DNA of 64,000 nt from Skeletonema tropicum (GCA_037178625.1 CM074131.1:4216001-4280000); one strand, 5' to 3'. Counted from the stretch's first letter, positions 1 through 9,987 are shown. Numbers and translations are program-made. Notes: generated by a model not told the origin, from the sequence alone.

Positions 1-395
1 TTGATCATTGTGATGATCTAGTTACGATAACTCTCGTTGGGGGGATCCATAGAACCATTTCGTATTTGCCATTTGAGAGCTGGAGGAATGAAATGTATGA
101 AGGGATCGATTGAATCAATCATCTTCTCCCCACTTTGACTCCTGGTCTCAAGACGATTAATATACATCAATGGATGGAGTCGGTTCTAGAGAGAGTTGAT
201 CACTTTAAAGCAGAACATCGGAGATTGTTGGTGGAGGCTACAACACAAATTGAATTGGCTCTGTGGAGTGCCAAGCTTGACGATGAACATCATGTTTCGG
301 GAGTAGATGAAGCACAACGGGCAAAATGTCGTGTCAGCTGTGGGTTGGCCATTATAATTCCAAATGTGCTGGCTTTCCTTGCAATGCCTGCTTAG
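1..395 (+). pseudogene. 3' end of a BspA-like LRR_5 gene, with an in-frame stop
   Basis: The frame ending at 395 matches the C-terminal third of the intact LRR_5 protein at 55528-56490: both carry a VGG(I/V)H...ISYL segment, an ExWR segment, a helix with LELALWKAKL/IELALWSAKL and a final (K/P)NVL(S/A)FL. The similarity continues upstream of the longest open stretch, through positions 30-110, but is interrupted by TGA at 111-113 where the relative has Arg. No ATG lies in the open part, so the gene begins left of the window. The stop could be a real lesion or a base-calling error. LRR_5 (BspA-type) repeats are protein-interaction surfaces; the function of this fragment is unknown. Confidence 0.6.
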
Positions 396-608
396 TTGGA
401 AAGGAGGGGTGGGTGCCTGGTACAAAAGTGGGGAGTGAAATGGACATTGTTTACCTGTTGGAGAGGGGGAGTTAGTATCTTTGATGACTTGCACAGGAAT
501 GTGATCATCTTTCAATACACCAATACTGCATAATAACAATTGTGGCCCTGTAAAAATCAATTTCACCTAAATAAATCTTTAACCCCAACAAACTACTCCT
601 CAACAACT

Positions 609-1538
609 TCAACCAAGGATGAACTTGGAGCACTCTCCAGGGAAATAATACTTCACTACCTTCTCAAACCTCTTCTTCTGAGACTCGCACACTTCGGGTA
701 GAGCCGGTTCATCAATCAGCCCAAGATCGTGGAGGCGCTTCAAACGGAGATAATCCAACATCTTGCCAAAGCAGTAAGGACTGTACTCGATGAGAGTGGC
801 TGTGTCCTGACTTGCTTGCTTGAGTTGCTTGATCTCTTCAGACAAGAGGCAGATGGTTCCTGCACGCTTCACTCCAATCATCTTCAACCCACTTTCGTTC
901 AATGCGAGGAGCTCCAATCCCTTGATATCATTCTCCCAGAATAGGGTGGCAATGTCGTCGGGAACACCCTCCACACTCTTCACCCAGTTAGTGACATCAT
1001 CGGGAGTCCAGTCCTTGACTCGATGGCTTGCAGATCCTTGCTCTGTCCACTTCGAGTCGTCAAACTGCTGCGCAAGCACGGAGTCTTCACAGAGGAGCAA
1101 CGTAGCACGTGATGTGGCCATCATCGTGCCGCTCGCATTGAGATTGACAACACTGTTGGGATCTCCGCTGCCGAATGACTCGATAAATTGCTCTTCATCC
1201 TTGAAGCTTTGTTCGAGGGAGATCAATTCAGCTTCCAGCTCTTGAAGCGCGGCCCACTTGTCATTGATGGCATCGTTGACCTTCTGTGAGAAGATATCGA
1301 CAAGTACAATTTTCTCCACGGAAGTGGAGGATTGTGGCTGCTTCTTTCTTGGATCTTGAAGAGGAGCCGGGTTGTTGGTTACTTGAAAGACTTCCATCTC
1401 CTCGATAGTGTAGTCGCTGTAAAAACCGTTGAAGTTGAGCTGCTCGGAAGGACTGCTCTCATAAGTGTTCCCAATGCAAAGTCGTACTGTTGAACCCTTG
1501 ACGTAAATGTCAAAATTATTGCACCCACCTCCAAAAGC
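609..1538 (-). pseudogene. 5'-truncated duplicate of the BTB/TLDc/SAM gene
   Basis: The reading frame is nearly identical to the C-terminal half of the intact gene at 2730-4607. It holds the end of the TLDc domain (an FGGG-like segment, then a YTIEEMEVFQV segment), a coiled coil, the N-half of a BTB/T1 domain, a SAM domain and the C-half of the BTB. Homology to the intact copy runs to about 1530, and the frame meets a stop at 1539-1541, so the first BTB and most of TLDc are missing. The first internal Met is at 1397. The 3' flank (about 555-608) is also duplicated from 2670-2729, so this is a segmental copy. It could make a short protein of 262 residues but is more likely a relic. Confidence 0.7.
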
Positions 1539-2274
1539 TTACAGTAGAGGTTCGGGGAGTAAGGGGATCAAGTTTCGTGAGAGATTCATTTACAATTGGG
1601 ACGATGGACTTTATGATAATGTTGCAATTCAGGAGGAGGAAACATCTCCCATTATCCCGCTCTGTGCGGCGGATGTTGCTGCTGGTCCCACATCCTCTCC
1701 TCCAAACTCAGTCCACACGGACGCTGCTGCGCAAGATCCCCCAGCAGGAATCCAAGATAATTGCACTGCATCATCTTCCTCTGTCGTCGAAGGATGCAAA
1801 CGAACTGAGACAGGCAGCTCATTGAAAACAGCATCCACCGCTGACAGCACTGTCTTCTCTGGAATGCCAGCATACTATCGTCATAACTCCACAACCTCTC
1901 AAGGCAGTGCATACACCTTCTCCTCCATGAAATCGTACCTCTCCCAAAGTCAAATCCGTCATTTGGAGGATGCTCCTCCAGAACTAGTGGATGTCCTCAA
2001 TCAACAACTGAGTATACTTAAAACTCGACGACAAGATATCCTTGAAAAGGCCAAGTTGCGCAATAATAACTGCGGTCGTAAAAAATTGAACATTGATGAT
2101 TCGATACGAGTGGAGAATAGCATTCAATTCTCATTATTCGTCATGAAGGACAAGGTGGAACAGCTTCAGGATATTTTGGGCCCGTTGAATGTGGATGTTC
2201 CGGATGCTACGGCCGAGAGTGTGTTTAGTGATACTAGTAGTAGTACAGATTCAAATGCCATCTGTGTCCACTGA
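1507..2274 (+). CDS. Ser/Thr-rich protein with a conserved C-terminal 'MKDK' domain
   Basis: This 255-residue ORF belongs to no family I recognise. The N-terminal two thirds is rich in Ser, Thr, Pro and Ala and looks disordered. From about residue 155 comes a predicted helical segment with ILKTRRQDILEKAK and then IQFSLFVMKDKVEQLQDILG. The same pattern (RRSKLLEMVEAQ, then IEFSLFLMKDKLSQLQDLG) ends the protein at 31544-32899, so this is a shared domain rather than chance. The first 10 or so codons overlap, in antisense, the edge of the truncated TLDc duplicate, so the ATG at 1507 may have been captured by that duplication; the next in-frame Met lies near 1863. It ends convergent with the gene at 2730. 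Confidence 0.6.
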   Translation: MSKLLHPPPKAYSRGSGSKGIKFRERFIYNWDDGLYDNVAIQEEETSPIIPLCAADVAAGPTSSPPNSVHTDAAAQDPPAGIQDNCTASSSSVVEGCKRTETGSSLKTASTADSTVFSGMPAYYRHNSTTSQGSAYTFSSMKSYLSQSQIRHLEDAPPELVDVLNQQLSILKTRRQDILEKAKLRNNNCGRKKLNIDDSIRVENSIQFSLFVMKDKVEQLQDILGPLNVDVPDATAESVFSDTSSSTDSNAICVH

Positions 2275-2729
2275 GAGAGTTTAGCGGAGGGTGAAAGATT
2301 GCCGTTTCATACTGATGGTAGAGTTTTATCACCTGAGGTGCTTCGAAATTGATTCCAAGATCACTGTATAAATTTAATTATAAGTTGTATCAATGTATTA
2401 TTTCTTAATCTTAACTGGAAACTACCTTTCTTCGTCGATTTGAACCTAGTTCTCACACAGCGAACATACATCTTCCTATGCCATATGGTTAGTGTGATGG
2501 AGCAAAAGTGGAAAGTATTCTTGAATACGAAAGTAATATTACTTCTTCTAATGTTTGAGCGGACAAGTGGGTACTGAGTGGGTAAGTTTATGTCACTAGG
2601 AGCCACAGCAGGTACTTTCATCTTACAAGCATTTTAACTGCACTTCCAAAGCTGCGTAAGCAAACAATCAATTTCACCTAAATATATCTTTAACCCCTTG
2701 AAACTATTATTACTCCCCAACAACTTCCT
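2275..2729. other. Intergenic region between convergent genes, with a dispersed repeat
   Basis: No gene is seen. Positions 2556-2655 are homologous, in opposite orientation, to 41204-41325. From about 2670 the sequence is duplicated at about 555-608. Confidence 0.55.
2556..2655 (-). repeat. Dispersed ~100-bp repeat, copy 1
   Basis: Read on the minus strand it carries, in the same order as 41204-41325, the blocks GCAGTTAAAATGCTTGTAA, GTGGCTCC, GTGACATAAACTTAC and ACTTGTCCGCTCAAAC, with indels between blocks. In both places it lies just downstream of a gene, reading in the same direction as that gene. Confidence 0.6.
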
Positions 2730-4607
2730 TCAACCAAGGATGAACTTGGAGCATTCGCCAGGGAAATAATACTTCACTACCTTCTCAAACCTCTTCTTCT
2801 GAGACTCGCATACTTCGGGTAGAGCCGGTTCATCAATCAGCCCAAGATCGTGGAGGCGCTTCAAACGGAGATAATCCAACATCTTGCCAAAGCAGTAAGG
2901 ACTGTACTCGATGAGAGTGGCTGTGTCCTGACTTGCTTCTTCAAGTTCAAGCTGCTTGATCTCTTTCAACAAGAGGCAGATGGTTCCTGCACGCTTCACT
3001 CCAATCATCTTCAATCCGCTTTCGTTCAATGCGAGGAGCTCCGATCCCTTGATATCATTCTCCCAGAAAAGGGTGGCAATGTCATCAGGAACATCCTCCA
3101 CACTCTTCACCCAATTAGTGACATCATCGGGAGACCAATCCTTGACGCGAGGGCTTGCAGATCGTTGTTCTGTCCACTTTGAGTCGTCAAACTGCTGTGC
3201 AAGCACGGAGTCTTCGCAGAGGAGCAACGTAGCACGTGATGTGGCCATCATCGTGCCGCTCACATTGAGCATGATAACACTGTTGGGATCTCCGCTGCCG
3301 AATGACTCGATGAATTGCTCTTCATCCTTGAAGCTTTGTTCGAGGGAGAGCAATTCAGCTTCCAGCTCTTGAAGGGCGGCCCACTTTTCGTTGATGGCAT
3401 CGTTGACCTTCTTTGAGAAGATATCGACAGGAGCAACTTTTTCCACGGCAGTGGAGGACTTTGGCTGCTTCTTTCTTGGATCTTGAAGAGGAGCCGGATT
3501 GTTGGTTACCTGAAAGACTTCCACCTCCTTGATAGTGTAGCTGCGACCTCCGCTAAGCTGCGTTGAAGGTCCACTTTCGTAAGTGCATCCAATGCCAAGG
3601 GTTACGTTTGACCCGTTGACAACAAGGTCATTCCCATATCCAAATACGGGGCCACATAAGTTCCAACAATAGATTGCACATTGACATTGGTCATTTGCAT
3701 TCTTGAGCTTCATCTTGCAGGGAGAGGAGAGTCCAAACCCCGACAGCGCGAAAAGGAAGGCTTTGTTTGCGATGGCATAACTACGACTACCACTACTATA
3801 CCAAGCAGCGTTTGTGTATCCTCCAATCACACTACCTTCAGTCGTCTCAATGATCACAACCGTCGGTCCTTTGTTATCGCACTTCGAATGAAATGCTGAA
3901 GCCGACTGACCATCCCTTGACGAGCGATAGATCAGTTCTAGTTCTCCTCCTGATCCATCCTCCTCTAGCCAATCGTGGAGCATCGTTGCATCGGAGTAAT
4001 GAGTAATAATGTTGCTGTCGATTTGCGGATCAGGGCCGACAGAGATTCCAAATAGCTCCATTTGATGCTCAAGAATATGCTGAAGCTCATTGTCCACCGA
4101 TGGCGGCGTGGGTGGTTCGTCTTCGGAGGAGATGGCCAACTCATTCATGTAGTCCACGATGGCCTGGAAGCAGTCACCGTTCACATCCAAAAAGATACGC
4201 CCACTGCCGTCTCTGACTAGCTTCTTATCCCAACGTCCACTAAACATTGCTTCCAATTTTGACCCCTGCAACTGCGTCATGGTTGCGCGCTTCACTGCGA
4301 TCACTTTCCCACCTGCGTTGATGTCGAGGACGTCATCATCAGACACGTCAACTTGACCATTGGCTGAAGCAGTTTGCAGCTTTTCTTCGTCAAGCTTGCT
4401 GAGACGATCAAGCAGCTGATTCTTCTTCAGTTCGAGTTTGTTGTTTTGGATGGCGCTTTCGCGATTGAATTCATCATAGGCGATCTGAAGATTGTTGTCC
4501 GCCAGATCAAGTGTGATCAGTTGGTCGATGCGCTTCCTCGTCGTGCTGCTGACTGCTGCAGCAGGAGCAGAATTGATAGGAGTCTTCTTCTGTGGAGGAT
4601 TGGCCAT
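2730..4607 (-). CDS. BTB-TLDc-BTB protein with a SAM domain inside the second BTB
   Basis: An intact 625-residue ORF with ATG at 4607. Visible order: a coiled coil at about residues 40-80; a KCTD/T1-type BTB at about 93-165 (INAGGKVIAVKRATM, SGRWDKK, FLDVNGDCFQAIVDYMN); a TLDc domain at about 235-365 (GSVIGGYT, FLFALSG, GPVFGYGNDL, YTIKEVEVFQV); a second coiled coil at 395-430; and the first half of another BTB (LNVSGTMMATSRATL). A SAM domain follows at about 488-553 (WSPDDVTNWVKS, LALNESGLKMIGV), then the second half of that BTB (LIEYSPYCFGKMLDYLRLKRL). BTB/T1 and SAM domains oligomerise and TLDc occurs in stress-related proteins; the role here is unknown. No signal peptide or membrane segment. 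A truncated paralogue lies at 609-1538. Confidence 0.85.
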   Translation of the reverse strand: MANPPQKKTPINSAPAAAVSSTTRKRIDQLITLDLADNNLQIAYDEFNRESAIQNNKLELKKNQLLDRLSKLDEEKLQTASANGQVDVSDDDVLDINAGGKVIAVKRATMTQLQGSKLEAMFSGRWDKKLVRDGSGRIFLDVNGDCFQAIVDYMNELAISSEDEPPTPPSVDNELQHILEHQMELFGISVGPDPQIDSNIITHYSDATMLHDWLEEDGSGGELELIYRSSRDGQSASAFHSKCDNKGPTVVIIETTEGSVIGGYTNAAWYSSGSRSYAIANKAFLFALSGFGLSSPCKMKLKNANDQCQCAIYCWNLCGPVFGYGNDLVVNGSNVTLGIGCTYESGPSTQLSGGRSYTIKEVEVFQVTNNPAPLQDPRKKQPKSSTAVEKVAPVDIFSKKVNDAINEKWAALQELEAELLSLEQSFKDEEQFIESFGSGDPNSVIMLNVSGTMMATSRATLLLCEDSVLAQQFDDSKWTEQRSASPRVKDWSPDDVTNWVKSVEDVPDDIATLFWENDIKGSELLALNESGLKMIGVKRAGTICLLLKEIKQLELEEASQDTATLIEYSPYCFGKMLDYLRLKRLHDLGLIDEPALPEVCESQKKRFEKVVKYYFPGECSKFILG

Positions 4608-4996
4608 TGTCGGAGCTTTGATGGAATTTAGTTGTGTTGTTTTGTGATGCTAGAGTTTTGTGTTAAAAGTGTTTGTGAGCGATGCACAGCAGCTGTGAAA
4701 ATTTGACATCAATTTCAATTTATTCGTGCCTTCTTGGATAGAGGAAACATGATGTAGCAACTGAATTGAACTCAAAAAAATTATCTGTGAAATTCTTCGT
4801 CAGAAGAAACATGTGGGTTATTGAATGATTTGGCTAAGTTCAATCGCTGATCGCTGCTAAAAGGGGCTGTCCGAGCAAACCTAATCGTGCGTACGATTTC
4901 GCTTTTCCTAGGTTAAATCGATACCCCTACGTACGATCGTGCAGTTCTCGGATTTTACTAAGTTTCAACAAAAACAAAATCATGCGTACGATTGCA

Positions 4997-5034
4997 CGAT
5001 CATGCAGAAAGCCAACTCGATTTCTGCATGATCG
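4997..5034. repeat. 14-bp perfect inverted repeat
   Basis: CGATCATGCAGAAA (4997-5010) and its reverse complement (5021-5034) flank a 10-base loop inside the left end of the transposon. The outer flanks also share GCGTACGAT, with an 8-base insertion in the left arm. Confidence 0.8.
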
Positions 5035-5141
5035 TACGCTCCACGGCCCGGCCAACTCACGTGTGGATGACATTTTCGGTACTCAAACTGTCCACGTAGG
5101 AATCCGTAGAAATACATTGCGTATATTTTTCAAAATACACC

Positions 5142-5220
5142 CCTGAGAGGAAAACCCCGAACATTTTCGTGATCCCCATGCTTTTGCGAGTTAGAATATG
5201 CTGGGGGTTTTCCTCTCAGG
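5142..5220. repeat. 17-bp perfect inverted repeat
   Basis: CCTGAGAGGAAAACCCC (5142-5158) pairs exactly with 5204-5220 across a 45-base spacer. It lies just before the transposon ORF and could be a hairpin or the ends of a small nested element. Confidence 0.8.
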
Positions 5221-5398
5221 ACTTTGTGTGACGAATAATTAATGTAGTTAAATGGACTATAGATTTGTATAGATTCACAACTTTAAGGTCTTTGTGTGTG
5301 GAATCAGGTCTGCTTTGTGGCAAAAAAGGTTTTTTTTGTTCCCGCCATTTCTAATTTCATTTTCCTTCAGCATTTATCTGTCATTGCACATAGTAACC

Positions 5399-6652
5399 AT
5401 GTCGTCATGCCGCACTACCGGCCCTTCGCCTAGCCGCAACAACGGCGGCGAAAGCATACGAGACTCAGGGAACGTTTCATCAACACCTAAGCTTCGGTCT
5501 AGGACGCAAATTGTAACCCCGGCAACTACCACAAATGAGCAAACGACGTCCTCAACGAAAGGCACAGGTGCACATCGACGCAGGTCGAAGAGGGGTTGCC
5601 AGTCATCTGAACGACTGACACCTCCTAAGTCATATTTTACTGACCGCCAAGGCAAAGTCACATGTTTGATGTTTGGTCTCGATCCCAGCAATGAGGCTCA
5701 TAAGAGAGTGATTTGTGTTGGATGCATGAGATGTGTTGGCAACGCTATTGTGGTGCCGGATGTAGTAAGAAACAAAACAAATCATGAGCGTAATGGCAAC
5801 CGAAAGTGTGAACAGCCTTGGCATATTGGCAATGAAGATCATAGAGAGGAACGGAAAGAAATTGTTCGTCGAGATTTCCTTGCATTATTCGACGTAGACG
5901 AGCCCGAAGTGTGTGCTGATGCAGACATCAACAACAAAAATAATTCGACTCAACCACCATCAAAACGCAGACGAGTACAAACAAAACAAAACGATGCAGT
6001 GATGGAAGATTCTTGGCAACTACCTCCGCCGCCTCCAATAATATTTGACGAGGGAGGTCATTTCACAAAAGACGCAATGGAAGTGATAAGAACACAATTA
6101 TCATCATCCTACAAAAGCAATGATAATCCGCCTAATGAGGATGACATGAGAGTTGCCGGAATGCTGATGCTTTGGATATTTAAATACAGCAACAACGACA
6201 GTAAAGTATCGCTAGCAAAACTTTCTTCGTTTCCAACCTATCGTCAATTCACAGTTGCAAAGGTTCCGACGACTTACGACACTGAGGTGACAGCTCGGCA
6301 GACACGAGAACGGACGAAGAAAGCAAGTGACTGGATTGATGCGCTGATGGAAGGCAACTTTGATACAGCGGATGTACTAGTCAGTTTGTTGGATAAGAAC
6401 AGCAAGAAGAAGTTGCCATTGAAGTACATCATCAAGGAATGGAATGCAAACTATCGATTTGATGTAGACACGACACTTGCAGCTTTAAAATTTTCTGGCA
6501 TAAATCCTACCCAAGCGGAAAAGCTGATGCAATTCACAGATGTTGAAACCCGTCAAGATGGATGTTTGTCAGGGATAAGATGGCTTGCACCAGTGAAACA
6601 AAACTCACAACTACAAATGTCCATCGCGGCTGCTGCGTCTTCAAATTATTGA
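5399..6652 (+). CDS. Transposon-associated protein, N-terminal part (frame 1)
   Basis: The ATG at 5399 in an ACCATGTCG context is preferred because the upstream extension has no ATG. The 417 residues begin Ser/Thr-rich, then show a Cys/His cluster (VICVGCMRCVG, NRKCEQPWH, EDHREERK) that may bind zinc, then a basic stretch (SKRRRVQTK) that could be a nuclear localisation signal. The family is unrecognised. The frame stops at 6650-6652, but the next ORF picks up at the same point in another frame with no ATG until 6714 and with a similar acidic/Ser composition. The two are therefore probably one protein split by a one-base change near 6650, or by a short intron. Confidence 0.55.
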   Translation: MSSCRTTGPSPSRNNGGESIRDSGNVSSTPKLRSRTQIVTPATTTNEQTTSSTKGTGAHRRRSKRGCQSSERLTPPKSYFTDRQGKVTCLMFGLDPSNEAHKRVICVGCMRCVGNAIVVPDVVRNKTNHERNGNRKCEQPWHIGNEDHREERKEIVRRDFLALFDVDEPEVCADADINNKNNSTQPPSKRRRVQTKQNDAVMEDSWQLPPPPPIIFDEGGHFTKDAMEVIRTQLSSSYKSNDNPPNEDDMRVAGMLMLWIFKYSNNDSKVSLAKLSSFPTYRQFTVAKVPTTYDTEVTARQTRERTKKASDWIDALMEGNFDTADVLVSLLDKNSKKKLPLKYIIKEWNANYRFDVDTTLAALKFSGINPTQAEKLMQFTDVETRQDGCLSGIRWLAPVKQNSQLQMSIAAAASSNY

Positions 6653-7787
6653 CAACAATAGTGACAATGATGAAGGCAGTGGTGAAGATTCTTATTGCGT
6701 GAAGTACTTGCAAATGGTGCTTGAGCAGCAATGTATTACGAACGAGACAATCAAAGAGTGTGAAGAATATTTGAAAGATCACAGCAGCAATGCATACAGA
6801 GTTTTCACTGCAGTGATGAAACAGTATGGTGTGGATCAAACTACTTACTTTCAGGGTTCGATCGTCGGAAATCATTGCATGACCTTTGGAGAAAAGTCTA
6901 AGGACATCTACGGTAAAGCGGCCAAAGAATTGGAGCCCATCATTGGTGTAGACGATGAATTGAAGCGCGAATTACATGCATTTACGGATAGACTGAAATC
7001 CATCTCGGAAGTGTGGTTCAAAATCATGAGAGTGATGAAGTCAGTCGAGATTCAATCGGACGAGGCAATTAGTCACTTTCAACAGGATACTGTGACATTG
7101 CGAGATCTGATATATAAACTTGTCGTAACTGATGTTCCGATTTCTGGGTGGAAAAGGAAGTTGACAAGATCGATGAAGGCGCATCTTCTGTTTGGTCTCC
7201 ATCTTTTGAAGCAGCTGCAAATGTGGGGCACTCTTGGTGGTATAGATGAACAAAACATAGAGACCTGTCATGCGATCTGGAATAAGTTATTGCGCCAGTT
7301 TGGAGCTACCCGTGGCAATGAACTCCAGAAGAAAGTGTTGAGTGAGTATCTATTTCAAACTTCACCATTTTTACATTGTGCAAAAGATCATGTGAAGAAG
7401 GAGACCAAGTCAAAACGGAAGAAGAAAACGAACAGTGGAGTCCAGAATTCTCGGCGCTGCGAAGAGGTTACTGATGTCGCATTGGTTGATAGTAATGTCG
7501 TGCTTGGTCCTTTGGCGACTAGCATCAATGACGAAGAGGCTCTCCACCAAGAACTAGTACTCACGGATGAAGTTGTTGCGGATGATGTTGCGGTAGTTAA
7601 CAGTGACGGCAGCGATGATGATGCAGCCATAAAAGTGACAGAAAATGATACTATGATCAAAATTTGCAATCATCCTGGTTGTGGGAAAATGCGGCTTGCT
7701 ATGGCATGGCGTATCCATCAATATGAGTGCCACGAAGTGGTTACCACCGATACCAACAGTGGTGAGGATATGAATGTTGATGGTTGA
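6651..7787 (+). CDS. Transposon-associated protein, C-terminal part (frame 2)
   Basis: The frame is open from about 6651 and continues the protein above. Its middle is helical and contains IDEQNIETCHAIWNKLLRQF and EYLFQTSPF. This resembles a conserved block in uncharacterised transposon-borne proteins that also carry an E/Q-N-x-E-x-x-H-x-x-(F/W)N core. A Lys/Arg run (KSKRKKKT) follows. The C-terminus has an acidic tract and a possible zinc site (CNHPGCGKM...HQYECHE). No DDE catalytic triad could be assigned by eye, so calling it a transposase is inference from the flanking inverted repeats. Confidence 0.5.
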   Translation, partial: DNNSDNDEGSGEDSYCVKYLQMVLEQQCITNETIKECEEYLKDHSSNAYRVFTAVMKQYGVDQTTYFQGSIVGNHCMTFGEKSKDIYGKAAKELEPIIGVDDELKRELHAFTDRLKSISEVWFKIMRVMKSVEIQSDEAISHFQQDTVTLRDLIYKLVVTDVPISGWKRKLTRSMKAHLLFGLHLLKQLQMWGTLGGIDEQNIETCHAIWNKLLRQFGATRGNELQKKVLSEYLFQTSPFLHCAKDHVKKETKSKRKKKTNSGVQNSRRCEEVTDVALVDSNVVLGPLATSINDEEALHQELVLTDEVVADDVAVVNSDGSDDDAAIKVTENDTMIKICNHPGCGKMRLAMAWRIHQYECHEVVTTDTNSGEDMNVDG

Positions 7788-9675
7788 TGCCAATTGGCAG
7801 GCTTAGTATATGTATAAATGTAATTGTGACTATGAGATGGTAGATTGTTGAATTAGTTGCATTTTAATTGGAGATATTCATCATGTAAGGCAGGTGGAAG
7901 AGAGACTCGTCATGGTTGTTAGCTAGAGAGATACCTTGGCTTGATGGAAAAAATGCTATCGCCAACATCGCTAAAATATCCAAAATGTAAGGCTGGTCGG
8001 GCCGTGGCTCCGCTCCGCTCCGCTCACAAGCACATCAAAAAAAAAGATGCCATGACAATGGCACCCCAAGTAAGGCCGCCTATCTCAGTCCATGACTATA
8101 TTTCACAAGGTATCGATGGCCTATCTCTTAGAAGACATATATGGCGACGTATTCGCAGCAGGGTGGCGTTTCGGCTGCTGTAGGGGCGGTGATAATATCA
8201 TTGTAATCCACTTCATTGAGATTTGAAATTAAAACAACCACCTTCCCTGCACCCATAGAAGAAGATAAACAATAATATGCACTACCCCTCCGCTACCCGT
8301 CGCTGATGATGATATGTAGTGAGAATCCGGCTGCTCGAGTGACCATTCAAGCCCCCCCACACCTCCAAAACACCAAGAACACAAGATGTGCACAAAAATG
8401 GCAAATATAATACGATACTCAGACACAACAATAAGCCTGTAGACGGCGGATCGAGCGGCTGTAAAGAAGGGAACTTATCAATATTATTATACATAAGAAG
8501 TGGCGGCTATTTATTGTCCAAAATATTACAATAGGGTGGATAAAAATAGCAACATCATAGACAGAAATGATATTTATGTAGCATGTATTAGTCATTTATT
8601 TATGCGGTGTAGGCAGTAGTAATAATAATACCCTGCGGCTGAATCGTTGTATAAGGTGTTGCCTGCGATATAATTCACTGGATATTACTATTGGTAGGGT
8701 TGGGGCAACGTGGTGGCTATGAGAGTAGCGGCTATCATGGTCGATACGGATTGTCGAATCCGGCCGTTGTCGTAAGGAAAAAAACGTGCAGAACGTGCAG
8801 TTGCTCGGACAGCGCTGCATGTTTTTTTGTAGCGGCTATCAAAATGATACGTACGATGCAATTTTGCTCGGACCGCACCTAAGATAATTACTGAACTTGC
8901 GCAATTCCACTCAGGAGAAGACCGCATGGATAGTGTGGTGTTGATTGGAGCAGACTTCATTTCTGAAGGTTGTTCGACGAATATGTATCAAGGATATTTG
9001 TCTCTGATCAGATTGATACGTCTCTCCTCCTCTCGCTGAATGTTTATTGATCACTGTCTCGATCTAGCATGCATCCCATACAACATCCTAATAATTTTGA
9101 TTTTGATAATCACTTTCGCTTCAATATCAACTCAGCCCTCAAGAAGATCCTGTGCACACTCACAGTCGGCCGACCCTCGTGGGGACATTCATGCGGAAAA
9201 AATGGTATCCGCGCACATTTTGGTTTGACTGGAAAGCACGGCTTTGCTGTGCTTCTTTGTTCATTGTGGCGATGTTATCTTCGATGGTTTGTAGTTGTAC
9301 ACCGCCGATGAGGATGTTGTGGATTGATAAGGAAGATGAAGATGAGGATGTAGATTCCAGATATGAAGATGAGAAGGAGTAGGATGATGGTGAGTGAATC
9401 ATCATCGGCGGTGGTGGAGGAAGATATTATTGGGAGTGATGATTGTTGGACGGTGCGTGTGACTATCAAAAAATATCAAGGTTCACCCGTAGCTACTATC
9501 ATGGATCTTACAGCATTGAAGGAAGTGTCTTCAGCGAAGCGTTCTTATCTTGGGCGAGTGCGACCCCTCCCTGAGCAGTGGTTAGTTATTGTCACGGTGA
9601 TAATGCCGATTGATCGCTTTTTTGGATTGTAGGTGTACCGATTGTCATGTTGTCGTGTCATCCTTCAAATGGACG
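7788..9675. other. Non-coding region, right end of the transposon and flank
   Basis: No gene could be supported; open frames are short and have no family resemblance. The transposon ends at 8801-8880 lie here, and ACGTGCAG and GTAGCGGCTATCA words are repeated near them. From about 9560 there is a weak partial copy of the repeat that starts at 9676. Confidence 0.5.
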
Positions 9676-9976
9676 CTTTTTCGCGAGGGCTTTGCCCGAG
9701 CAGTATTTATTCATTTTGATTGTAATGATAATAACGGTACTAATCGATAGGGCTTTCAAAGAGCTTTCGATTGCTTGTCATATCGTATATATTTATTGGT
9801 CAAATTCTGACGTTACATGTGAAATTCTGGCTCCAGAGCCGGATTGCAAGCCGCCGATCACTTTCTATAGCCCCGTTTCTAACCGATTCGATCTGTGAAT
9901 AGTCGTCCAATCGAGCTCATTACACATCTCATCGATAGAGCTCGATGAGAGCTTTCCAAAACGCCACTGATCGTCT
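9676..9976 (+). repeat. Dispersed ~300-bp repeat, diverged copy
   Basis: Alignable along its length with 22168-22455 and its copies at about 25406-25694 and 28646-28935 in the tandem array. Shared blocks include TTTTCGCGAGG, GTGAAATTCTGGCTC, TCGATAGAGCTCGATGAGAG and CTTTCCAAAACGCCACTGAT. It is clearly more diverged than the array copies are from each other, so it is a dispersed family member and not an array unit. Confidence 0.65.
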
Positions 9977-9987
9977 TCGGTCTAGCT

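Larger units (their letters stand above)
4608..5398. other. Non-coding region with the left end of a DNA transposon
   Basis: Upstream of the gene that starts at 4607 and of the gene that starts at 5399, so it holds two divergent promoters that I cannot delimit. From 4861 on it is the left end of the mobile element, rich in GCGTACGAT-like words and inverted repeats. Confidence 0.5.
4861..8880 (+). mobile_element. Putative cut-and-paste DNA transposon of unknown superfamily
   Basis: GCTGTCCGAGCAA at 4866-4878 is matched exactly in reverse complement at 8801-8813, and a second match (TTGCTCGGAC) lies at 8864-8873. The outer match is followed inward on both sides by a CGTACG-containing word, which supports ends near 4861 and 8880. 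Between them lie two ORFs in different frames. The second contains a QNIETCHAIWNKLLRQFG segment like transposon-associated proteins I know from cnidarians and oomycetes, which is a recollection of pattern only. No target-site duplication could be fixed, so the exact ends are uncertain. Confidence 0.5.
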
